A DNA stretch of 5,379 bases from NCBI GenBank assembly GCA_003518745.1, contig DOYB01000211.1, forward strand, positions 1 through 5,379, in the 5' to 3' direction. The position numbers were made by a program, and so were the translations under genes. The notes under the pieces were generated by a model, which was given only the letters and a program-made list of their open reading frames with translations, searched no databases and was not told where the DNA came from. This DNA comes from Selenomonas sp. GTDB taxonomy: Bacteria; Bacillota; Negativicutes; Selenomonadales; Selenomonadaceae. The first letter of the stretch is position 1. The number at the start of each line of letters is the position of its first letter. Shown piece after piece: positions 1 through 5,379 of this stretch.

Positions 1-371
1 GAGGTGGTAGTGGTCTTTCCGTGTGCCCCTGCCACCGCTATTCCCTTGCGGGAGTTCACCAAGGCCGCATTGATATCAGAACGGTGCAGCTTGGGTATTC
101 CCAATTGTCCCGCGGCCAGCACCTCCGGGTTGTCATAGGGAATCGCCGTTGAAACAACTATGGCATCCACCCCGCGGACATGTTCTCCATCCTGTCCCAT
201 GTAGACAACGGCCCCAAGCTCCTTCAAACGCTCTATTATTTCAGAATCTGCCCTGTCAGAACCCGAAACCTCATAGCCCATTTCCGTAAGAACCTTAGCC
301 AACGGGCTCATACCGGCCCCGCCGATTCCCACAAAATGCACCTTATGGATTCCCTCTAACCCCTTCAGCAA
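1..371 (-). CDS. murC: UDP-N-acetylmuramate--L-alanine ligase MurC, N-terminal part (cut by left window edge)
   Basis: MurC is the cytoplasmic ATP-dependent ligase that joins L-alanine to UDP-MurNAc, the first step of the stem peptide. The 123 visible residues cover the N-terminal UDP-binding domain and the start of the central ATPase domain. They show the glycine-rich loop FVGIGGAGMSPLA (13-25), GSD at 37-39, STAIP (74-78), and the MurC P-loop AGAHGKTTT (114-122, K119), in which His precedes GK; MurD, MurE and MurF usually have Asn there. The family is about 450-490 residues, so roughly the last two thirds lie beyond the left edge. I chose the TTG at 369-371 because it lies 9 nt after AGGGG and gives the MLKG... 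beginning usual for this family. An in-frame ATG two codons upstream (375-377) is only 3 nt from the same site but cannot be excluded. The gene follows murG after 43 nt. Identity is very secure; the exact start is moderately so. Confidence 0.96.
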   Translation of the reverse strand, partial: MLKGLEGIHKVHFVGIGGAGMSPLAKVLTEMGYEVSGSDRADSEIIERLKELGAVVYMGQDGEHVRGVDAIVVSTAIPYDNPEVLAAGQLGIPKLHRSDINAALVNSRKGIAVAGAHGKTTTT

Positions 372-380
372 TGTCATTCA

Positions 381-385
381 CCCCT
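381..385 (-). promoter_or_regulatory. Ribosome binding site of murC
   Basis: On the minus strand this reads AGGGG, followed by TGA, so AGGGGTGA could pair with the 16S rRNA tail using a G-U wobble. It is 9 nt from the TTG at 371 but only 3 nt from the ATG at 377. The spacing therefore favours the TTG start. The 43-nt murG-murC gap is otherwise AT-rich, with no clear promoter or terminator. Confidence 0.6.
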
Positions 386-414
386 GATAAAATAATATTC
401 AATAAACACACGCA

Positions 415-1524
415 TTACCGCTTAGCTATTTTCATCACTATATCGGCAATATCATCTGCCGCGTTTGGTCTTCCCATTTGACGGCTTGCCGCGGCCATGT
501 TCTTCAATTCATCCGGCTTGGAAAGAAGCTCCCTAAGTGTATCGCCCAATGTCTCCGCCGTCAAATCCTTGTTCAGTATCATCCGGGCCGCCCCCTTTTC
601 CTGAAGGGCTCTGGCATTATGCTCCTGATGATTTTCGGAGGCATACGGGTAGGGCACCAAAATCGCGGGAACCCCTCTGGCCGTAAGCTCCGCGATACCC
701 GTGGCTCCCGCCCTGAACACGGCAAGATCCGCCATTGCCATGGCCTTGGGCATATCGTAAAGATACGGCTCCACCCGGATATGCGGCGCCTTTGAAAGCT
801 CCACACCGGCCTCTCGCAGCCGGTTCATTATATCCTCATATTCTCCCTTGCCCGTGACATGGAGAAACTGAACATCATCCCGTTCCTTGGCTTCCTTCAA
901 CACAGGAACCATGGCGCGGTTTATGGCCCTCGCGCCCCTGCTTCCCCCTGAGACCAGCACAATGAGCTTGTCTCCATCGAACCCGAATTCCTTCAGTCCA
1001 TCCTCTCTTGAGGCCTCCATAACCGCCCTTCTGATGGGATTTCCCGTGAAAACGGCCTTCTCCCTTGGGAAATGCTTCAGAGCCGCCTCCGCCCCCACTG
1101 CTATTTTGGTCACGAATTTTGAAAGAATACGGTTGGTGATTCCGGGCAGCACGTTCTGTTCCTGTATCAAAGCGGGAACCTTCATCAGGCTTGCCGCCAA
1201 AAGTATGGGGCCGCAGACGTACCCGCCTGTCCCGATTGCCACATCGGGGCGGAACTCCTTCACTATCCTTCTGGCTTTCTTCAAACCTGCTATTGCTTTG
1301 AAGCCCCGCGTGAAATTAGCCAATGTCAGCCGTCTTTCAAAGCCCTGCAGCTCTATGGTATCGAAGGGAATACCCTCCTTCGGCACTATATCTGCCTCAA
1401 GTCCGCGAGAAGTCCCCACATACAGGAACCGCGCCTCAGGAACCCTCTCCCGTATGGCCTGTATAAGTGTTATGGCCGGATAGATATGTCCTCCCGTCCC
1501 GCCACCGGATACAATTATTCTCAA
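415..1524 (-). CDS. murG: MurG, undecaprenyl-diphospho-MurNAc-pentapeptide beta-N-acetylglucosaminyltransferase
   Basis: MurG is a GT-B fold glycosyltransferase (family GT28) bound peripherally to the inner face of the cytoplasmic membrane. It transfers GlcNAc from UDP-GlcNAc to lipid I, forming lipid II. The 369 residues match the usual length of about 355-370. The N-terminal acceptor domain shows GGGTGGHIYPA (7-17, with the family histidine at 13), GTGGYVCGP (98-106), QEQN (121-124) and GNPIRR (161-166). The C-terminal donor domain shows SGGSRGARAIN (192-202), RAGATGIAEL (271-280, E279 at the ribose-binding glutamate position) and the ENHQEHNA stretch (297-304). The start is TTG, since ATG and GTG are absent between the preceding in-frame TGA and the glycine loop; GAGGG lies 6 nt upstream. 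That TGA is the murD stop, so the two genes share a frame 9 nt apart. A gene for FtsW/SpoVE often sits at this position but is missing. Nothing looks truncated. Confidence 0.97.
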   Translation of the reverse strand: MRIIVSGGGTGGHIYPAITLIQAIRERVPEARFLYVGTSRGLEADIVPKEGIPFDTIELQGFERRLTLANFTRGFKAIAGLKKARRIVKEFRPDVAIGTGGYVCGPILLAASLMKVPALIQEQNVLPGITNRILSKFVTKIAVGAEAALKHFPREKAVFTGNPIRRAVMEASREDGLKEFGFDGDKLIVLVSGGSRGARAINRAMVPVLKEAKERDDVQFLHVTGKGEYEDIMNRLREAGVELSKAPHIRVEPYLYDMPKAMAMADLAVFRAGATGIAELTARGVPAILVPYPYASENHQEHNARALQEKGAARMILNKDLTAETLGDTLRELLSKPDELKNMAAASRQMGRPNAADDIADIVMKIAKR

Positions 1525-1530
1525 CCGAAA

Positions 1531-1535
1531 CCCTC
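1531..1535 (-). promoter_or_regulatory. Ribosome binding site of murG, overlapping the murD stop codon
   Basis: On the minus strand GAGGG lies 6 nt before the TTG at 1524. Its first two bases are the last two of the murD stop codon TGA (1534-1536). Ribosomes finishing murD therefore end directly on the murG initiation site, an arrangement that suggests translational coupling. The site supports the TTG start. Confidence 0.7.
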
Positions 1536-2895
1536 ACAATCCATTAACGATTCTCTTGAAGTCCCTTCCACGTTCCTCAAATCCACCGTACATGTCAAAG
1601 CTGGCGCATGCGGGAGAAAGGAGTACGACCTGAGGCTGTGTGGCCAGCTCATGGGCAGTTTCCACCGCCTTTTCCATTGAATAGCCAACCTCTCTGATAT
1701 GTTCCTCGGGAAAGCCATTCTCCACCGCTGCCTCGTGGAAACGCTTAGCCGCGTCACCTACGAGGATAAGCTCGTCCACTCTCGCCTTCACCAAGCCCAT
1801 AAAATCCGTCAAATCCGTCAGCTTGTCGTCCCCTCCCGCGATCAGGATAATGTGATTGGGAAAGGTTTCCAACGCCTTTATGGCAGAATCCGTATTAGTG
1901 GCCTTTGAGTCATTGTAATACGGGACACCGTTTATCTCCTTGACAAATTCAATGCGGTGCTCAACTCCCTTGAAGTCCATGAGTACCTTCCTCATGGCTT
2001 TGGGCTCAGCTCCCGCCAGGAAAGCCACAAGAGCAGCCGCAAGGGCATTTTCCACGTTATGTCCGCCCTTTATGCCAAGCTCCTCAACCGTGCAGAGGGA
2101 ATATGTGTTCCCATCACGGCGTATGACCAGCTCATTTCCCTTTAGGAATGCCCCCTCCTCAAGTTCCTGCCCGCGGCTGAAGAAGAACACCCGGCAATGC
2201 GCCCTTTCTGCCATGGAACGAGTGTGTTCATCATCATAGTTAAGCACCAGATAGTCATCCATGGTTTCCTGTGAAAACATGCGCTCCTTCATGGCCTGAT
2301 AGACCTCCATTGAGCCGTGTCTCACTATATGATCCGGTGTTACGTTCAGCACCGCTGAAACATGGGGGCGGAATTCCTTGGTAGCTTCCATCTGATAGCT
2401 TGAAATCTCTGCCGCGATACAGCCCCCTTCACCGATACGAAGGGCCTCTTCTGAAAGCGGGATTCCGATATTGCCTCCGACTCCGACCTTCTCAAAGGCC
2501 GTTTCCAAAAGCAATCCCAGCAGGGTAACCGTTGTGGTTTTTCCATTGGTTCCGGTAACAGCGCAGAAGGGGGACTTAGCCAAACGATAGGCAAGTTCAA
2601 CCTCGCTCATTATACGGATTCCCTTCTCCTGCGCAAGCTTAAGGAGAGGTATTCTGAGGGGAACTGCCGGAGAAACCAGAATCAAGGATACATCTGAAAG
2701 CAGTTCCTCCTTCTGAGGACCGAATTCAAGCCGGATTCCCCTTTCCCGAAGCTCACCGAAATCGTATTTCAAGTCCTCCTCAGCCTTTGCGTCACTCAGA
2801 GTAACCTCCGCCCCAAGCTGCTTAGCAATCTTCGCCGCGGCAAATCCACTGATACCCGCTCCGATTACAAGGACCTTCTTTCCCTTTATATCCAC
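1534..2895 (-). CDS. murD: UDP-N-acetylmuramoyl-L-alanine--D-glutamate ligase MurD
   Basis: MurD is the cytoplasmic ligase that adds D-glutamate to UDP-MurNAc-L-Ala with ATP hydrolysis. At 453 residues it has the usual family length. The N-terminal UDP-binding domain carries VLVIGAGISGFAAAK (8-22) and SD at 34-35. The ATPase domain carries the P-loop VTGTNGKTTT (113-122, K119), E163 in EISSYQ, H189 in TPDHIVRH, and K203, which aligns with the lysine carbamylated in E. coli MurD. GHNVENALAAA (278-288), EHRIEF (312-317), NDSKATN (328-334) and SPACASFDMY (427-436) follow. The usual Asp in the DHxDRH-like motif is Val191 here, which is unusual. The frame is open upstream into mraY as far as an ATG at 3057, but those extra residues have no MurD character. 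The GTG at 2895 has an excellent ribosome site and places the glycine loop correctly. Confidence 0.97.
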   Translation of the reverse strand: MDIKGKKVLVIGAGISGFAAAKIAKQLGAEVTLSDAKAEEDLKYDFGELRERGIRLEFGPQKEELLSDVSLILVSPAVPLRIPLLKLAQEKGIRIMSEVELAYRLAKSPFCAVTGTNGKTTTVTLLGLLLETAFEKVGVGGNIGIPLSEEALRIGEGGCIAAEISSYQMEATKEFRPHVSAVLNVTPDHIVRHGSMEVYQAMKERMFSQETMDDYLVLNYDDEHTRSMAERAHCRVFFFSRGQELEEGAFLKGNELVIRRDGNTYSLCTVEELGIKGGHNVENALAAALVAFLAGAEPKAMRKVLMDFKGVEHRIEFVKEINGVPYYNDSKATNTDSAIKALETFPNHIILIAGGDDKLTDLTDFMGLVKARVDELILVGDAAKRFHEAAVENGFPEEHIREVGYSMEKAVETAHELATQPQVVLLSPACASFDMYGGFEERGRDFKRIVNGL

Positions 2896-2902
2896 GATAT
2901 TT

Positions 2903-2907
2903 CCTCC
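2903..2907 (-). promoter_or_regulatory. Strong ribosome binding site that sets the murD GTG start
   Basis: On the minus strand GGAGG (within GAGGGAGGAAA) lies 7 nt before the GTG at 2895. It is the strongest Shine-Dalgarno site in the window. It decides against the longer in-frame ATG start at 3057 inside mraY, which would add 54 unrelated residues. It may also allow independent initiation after the 80-nt gap. Confidence 0.8.
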
Positions 2908-2935
2908 CTCAAAGCCCGAAAAGCAATAAAGCAAG

Positions 2936-2970
2936 TTTCCCCTGCAAGGCACATACACGCCTGCCGGAAA
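2936..2970 (-). other. Imperfect stem-loop in the mraY-murD spacer
   Basis: In the minus-strand transcript, UUUCC pairs with GGAAA (5 bp), enclosing GCAGGC paired with GCCUUGC (6 bp, one bulged U) around the 8-nt loop GUGUAUGU, with a 1/3-nt internal loop between the stems. It begins six bases after the mraY stop codon. No U-run follows directly, so it does not look like an ordinary intrinsic terminator. It could be an RNA processing or stability element, or chance. The rest of the 80-nt spacer is a U-rich stretch leading to the murD ribosome site. Confidence 0.35.
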
Positions 2971-2975
2971 ATCAC

Positions 2976-3941
2976 TTAGGAACCCGCCGGCATCATCATC
3001 AATCCCACTATGCTCATGATAAGCCCTACAGTCCAGAATACTCCGACCACCTTCCACTCACTCCAGCCACCCAGCTCGAAATGATGGTGAATGGGACTCA
3101 TGCGGAAAATTCTCTTTCCCGTAGACTGGAAGGAAATCACCTGCAGAATAACAGAAAGGGCCTCACAGACAAACACAAGGCCGATTACTGCCAGCAGCAG
3201 TTCGGTATGCGTTAGGATTCCCGCCGCCGCAAAGGCTCCGCCAAGCGCCAGAGAACCTGTATCTCCCATGAACACCTTTGCGGGATGGGCATTATAACGG
3301 AGGAAAGCCACACAGGCTCCCACTACAGACACACAGAACACGGCAAGTCCCATATGGCCCGTCATAGCGCATACCACCGCGTAGGCACTGGCCGCTATGG
3401 CCATGGTGCCGGAGGCCAGTCCGTCCAGTCCGTCCGTGAGATTTACCGCGTTGGAGGTTCCCACCAGCACGAACAGCACCAACGGATAATACAGCAGGCC
3501 GATGTCCACATTTGTATTTGCCACCGGAATCCAGATACTGGTATCAATACCAAGCAACTGAGTAGCGCCGTACATCACAACCAGGGATATGAATATCTGC
3601 CCTGCCAGTTTTTCCTTTGCACGAAGCCCAAGATTGCGCTTCTTCACAACTTTAATATAGTCATCCAGAAATCCCAGCACGAAATGGCCCAGAGTAACGA
3701 AAAGCGCCAGCCATACCTCCGCGGTCATTTCGGCTCCGGCTGCGGTTCCCAGCACAATGCCGGCAACGATCATGATGCCGCCCATGGTGGGGGTTCCGCT
3801 CTTTGCCTGATGACTCTTGGGACCTTCAGTCCGAATGCTCTGTCCAAACTTCAGCCTGTGAAGAATGGGCAGCAATATTGGTCCGGCCAGCAGGACGATA
3901 ACCGCCGCCACAACCGCAGCCGTCGCAACTTGAATCAGCAT
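2976..3941 (-). CDS. mraY: Phospho-N-acetylmuramoyl-pentapeptide-transferase MraY
   Basis: MraY is a polytopic inner-membrane enzyme that transfers phospho-MurNAc-pentapeptide from its UDP carrier to undecaprenyl phosphate, releasing UMP and making lipid I. The 321 residues fit the shorter, about 320-residue form common in Bacillota (E. coli has 360). Hydrophobic segments alternate with the conserved cytoplasmic loops: GPKSHQAKSGTPTMGG (40-55), FLDDYIKV (91-98, D93/D94 in the Mg site), NAVNLTDGLDGLASG (164-178), RYNAHPAKVFMGDTGSLALG (215-234, catalytic-site D227) and MSPIHHHFELGGW (281-293, the HHH motif at 285-287). All key acidic and histidine residues are present. About ten membrane segments are expected; the first is near residues 3-27 and the last near 298-316. 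The ATG at 3939-3941 has AAGGGGA 7 nt upstream, overlapping the murF stop, with a 12-nt gap between the genes. The 80-nt spacer to murD is the longest in the window. Confidence 0.98.
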   Translation of the reverse strand: MLIQVATAAVVAAVIVLLAGPILLPILHRLKFGQSIRTEGPKSHQAKSGTPTMGGIMIVAGIVLGTAAGAEMTAEVWLALFVTLGHFVLGFLDDYIKVVKKRNLGLRAKEKLAGQIFISLVVMYGATQLLGIDTSIWIPVANTNVDIGLLYYPLVLFVLVGTSNAVNLTDGLDGLASGTMAIAASAYAVVCAMTGHMGLAVFCVSVVGACVAFLRYNAHPAKVFMGDTGSLALGGAFAAAGILTHTELLLAVIGLVFVCEALSVILQVISFQSTGKRIFRMSPIHHHFELGGWSEWKVVGVFWTVGLIMSIVGLMMMPAGS

Positions 3942-3953
3942 ATCACAATCCCC

Positions 3954-5330
3954 TTAATGGAACACAAGTTCCAAAATTTTTTCCATCTTCATGCCACGGG
4001 AGCCCTTAAACAGCACCGTGTCACCACGCTTCACGATTCCCTTGAGCATTTCCGCGGCTTCCTCATGGGATGAGGCATGTCGGACATCCTTCACGCCCTC
4101 AGCCCTTGCTCCCTCGTCTATCCAACGGCTCATATCCCCGTAGGTGATAAGCGTGCTGAAGCCGTTTTTGCCGACCTCCTGCCCCACTTCCCTATGGGCA
4201 GACTCCGAGATGTCACCAAGCTCCAGCATGTCTCCCAGCACGGCAATAAGCCTGCTCTCGGGATTCAGCTTTGCCGCCGTCTCCAGTGAGGCCTTCATGG
4301 ACATGGGGCTTGCATTATAGGCATCATTTATGATTCTGCAGCCATCCTTTTCAGAGCATTCAAAGCGCATCTTCGTGGCCTCCAACGCAAGGAAGCCCTT
4401 GTGAATCTCCACGGAAGAAAGTCCTGCGGCAAAGCCCACAGTCACCGCTGCCAAAGCATTATAGACATTGTGCATTCCCAGAAGCGGAATCACATAGTCG
4501 TGAAACTTATCGTTATAGCACACGGTGAATCTTGTCACATACTCGTCTGTATGAATGGATTCCCCACGTATATCCGCCTCAGACTCAATGCCGAAGGTCA
4601 TGACCCGTACCCCCGGCTTTGCCTTTTCTGCCATAGCGGCAACCCTTGGGTCATCCGCATTCAAAATGACAGTCCCGTTATCGGGAAGTCCCTCCACCAT
4701 CTCGCACTTGGCCTTTGCTATATTCTCTATGGAGCCCAGCAGCTCGATATGGGTTTCTCCCACATTGGTGACAATACCGATGGAGGGCTCCGCTATAGGC
4801 ATAAGCTCCTCAATCTGATGCCTGCCGCGCATGCCTATCTCCACCACAGCAGCCACATGCTCCTTGCGGATACTCAGAAGCGTAAGAGGGAGCCCCACTT
4901 CATTGTTAAAGTTGGCCTGTGTCTTGCAGACTGGTCCCCTGGCTGAAAGCACCGCCGCCACTAAATCCTTGGTGGTGGTCTTTCCATTGGAGCCCGTAAT
5001 GGCAATCACAGGAATATCAAACTTCATACGCCATGCATGGGCAATCTGCTGATAGGCCTTCAATGTGTTCTCCACCACGAGAACCGCACCCCTAGAAGGG
5101 TACTTTTCCCTTGGACATCCACGGCTAACCACGACCCCGGCAGCGCCTTTTTCCACTGCCTCCGCGGCAAAGTCCTCCCCGTTGAAACGCTCTCCGGAAA
5201 GAGCCACGAACAGGGTTCCTTCCGTAATTTTTCTTGTGTCTGTCACAATATCCTCGAAGTGCTCGATGGATTCCCCGTGAAGCTCAGCGCCGGTAGCCGC
5301 CAAAAGCTCCGAAATCTCAAATGCCGGCAT
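3954..5330 (-). CDS. murF: UDP-N-acetylmuramoyl-tripeptide--D-alanyl-D-alanine ligase MurF
   Basis: MurF is the cytoplasmic ligase that adds the dipeptide D-Ala-D-Ala to UDP-MurNAc-tripeptide, finishing the pentapeptide used by MraY. The 458 residues match the family length. The N-terminal domain includes VTDTRKITEGTLFVAL (29-44, the MurE/MurF-type substrate loop). The ATPase domain has the P-loop ITGSNGKTTTKD (111-122, K117), NFNNEVGLPLT (140-150), E164 in EIGMRG, NVGETHIELLGS (189-200) and GMHNVYNALAA (285-295). The C-terminal domain has NDAYNASPMSM (335-345), LGDMLELG (365-372) and FKGSRGMKMEKI (441-452). NFNNEVG, DAYNASP and KGSRG mark MurF rather than MurE. The ATG at 5330 was chosen because AAGGAG lies 7 nt upstream; a TTG at 5351 would add seven residues without a ribosome site. 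The start overlaps the murE end by 14 nt in another frame. All expected motifs are intact. Confidence 0.97.
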   Translation of the reverse strand: MPAFEISELLAATGAELHGESIEHFEDIVTDTRKITEGTLFVALSGERFNGEDFAAEAVEKGAAGVVVSRGCPREKYPSRGAVLVVENTLKAYQQIAHAWRMKFDIPVIAITGSNGKTTTKDLVAAVLSARGPVCKTQANFNNEVGLPLTLLSIRKEHVAAVVEIGMRGRHQIEELMPIAEPSIGIVTNVGETHIELLGSIENIAKAKCEMVEGLPDNGTVILNADDPRVAAMAEKAKPGVRVMTFGIESEADIRGESIHTDEYVTRFTVCYNDKFHDYVIPLLGMHNVYNALAAVTVGFAAGLSSVEIHKGFLALEATKMRFECSEKDGCRIINDAYNASPMSMKASLETAAKLNPESRLIAVLGDMLELGDISESAHREVGQEVGKNGFSTLITYGDMSRWIDEGARAEGVKDVRHASSHEEAAEMLKGIVKRGDTVLFKGSRGMKMEKILELVFH

Positions 5331-5379
5331 TTTTCTGCTCCTTTTCTGCAATAGCCTCTCTGGCTGTTTCCTTATCGTC
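5317..5379 (-). CDS. murE: UDP-N-acetylmuramoyl-tripeptide synthetase MurE, last 20 residues (cut by right window edge)
   Basis: Only the final 20 codons and the TGA stop (5317-5319) are in the window. They read DDKETAREAIAEKEQKNAGI. The beginning resembles the FDDREVAREAL-type tail that closes MurE proteins, and murE is the gene expected directly upstream of murF in dcw clusters. MurE adds the third stem residue (meso-diaminopimelate or L-lysine, depending on the organism). The specificity motif is outside the window, so the amino acid used cannot be told. The end overlaps murF by 14 nt. The call rests on a short tail plus position and is likely but not proven. Confidence 0.75.
   Translation of the reverse strand, partial: DDKETAREAIAEKEQKNAGI
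5338..5343 (-). promoter_or_regulatory. Ribosome binding site of murF, inside the murE end
   Basis: On the minus strand AAGGAG lies 7 nt before the ATG at 5330 and within the last codons of murE. This spacing is close to ideal. It supports the ATG start over the TTG at 5351 and suggests that murF translation is coupled to murE. Confidence 0.75.

Noticed and set aside
372..414. Possible promoter in the AT-rich murG-murC gap (TATTAT and TTTATC-like stretches)
   Set aside because: No -35 element at suitable spacing is visible; AT-rich sequence before a ribosome site is common.
887..1483. Plus-strand open frame of 198 codons opposite murG
   Set aside because: It lies entirely within murG, has no domain-like pattern and no supporting ribosome site; murG has all its family motifs.
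2936..2970. Rho-independent terminator after mraY
   Set aside because: The stem is interrupted and is not followed by a U-run, and murD continues on the same strand, so I list it only as a stem-loop.
2896..3057. N-terminal extension of murD to an ATG inside mraY
   Set aside because: The 54 extra residues do not resemble MurD, and a GTG with a strong GGAGG site at the correct position explains the start.
3285..4073. Long open frame on the plus strand (262 codons) opposite mraY and the end of murF
   Set aside because: It is wholly antisense to well-identified genes, its translation is rich in His and Gln with no recognisable domain, and it looks like a shadow of mraY codon use.
4401..4946. 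Plus-strand open frame of 181 codons opposite murF
   Set aside because: It is antisense to conserved MurF motifs and its composition resembles no protein family I recognise.
5331..5351. Longer murF starting at a TTG
   Set aside because: There is no ribosome site at suitable spacing, and the ATG at 5330 has AAGGAG 7 nt upstream.

Overview
This window is a section of a dcw-type (division and cell wall) gene cluster. All genes are read from the minus strand, and nearly every base is coding. In transcription order (right to left) it holds the last codons of murE, complete murF, mraY, murD and murG, and the first third of murC, which runs off the left edge. Each identification rests on family motifs read from the translations: ATP-binding P-loops in MurF, MurD and MurC, the MraY aspartate and HHH motifs, and the MurG GTGGH loop.

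Together the genes encode consecutive steps of peptidoglycan precursor synthesis. MurC, MurD, MurE and MurF add L-Ala, D-Glu, the third-position diamino acid and D-Ala-D-Ala to UDP-MurNAc. MraY moves the finished phospho-MurNAc-pentapeptide onto undecaprenyl phosphate to give lipid I, and MurG adds GlcNAc to give lipid II. The gene order follows the lipid-linked half of the pathway, with murC last. MurB, the flippase, and the division genes common in such clusters are not visible here.

The junctions are tight, which suggests one polycistronic, translationally coupled unit: murE and murF overlap by 14 nt, murF-mraY are 12 nt apart, murD-murG 9 nt and murG-murC 43 nt. The exception is an 80-nt mraY-murD spacer that can fold into an imperfect stem-loop. 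murF and mraY start with ATG. murD starts with GTG and murG with TTG, and murC probably also starts with TTG, so start codons are weaker downstream. I see no convincing promoter, Rho-independent terminator, RNA gene, repeat, mobile element or CRISPR array.

The host is a bacterium of moderate GC. The strong purine-rich Shine-Dalgarno sites, frequent GTG/TTG starts and a short (321-residue) MraY suggest the Bacillota. Having murF and murC inside an E. coli-like order would fit a diderm lineage such as the Negativicutes, but that is inference from general resemblance. No undescribed system is apparent. The points worth a second look are the absence of ftsW/spoVE between murD and murG, the in-frame murD stop next to murG, a substituted residue in a conserved MurD motif, and the spacer hairpin.
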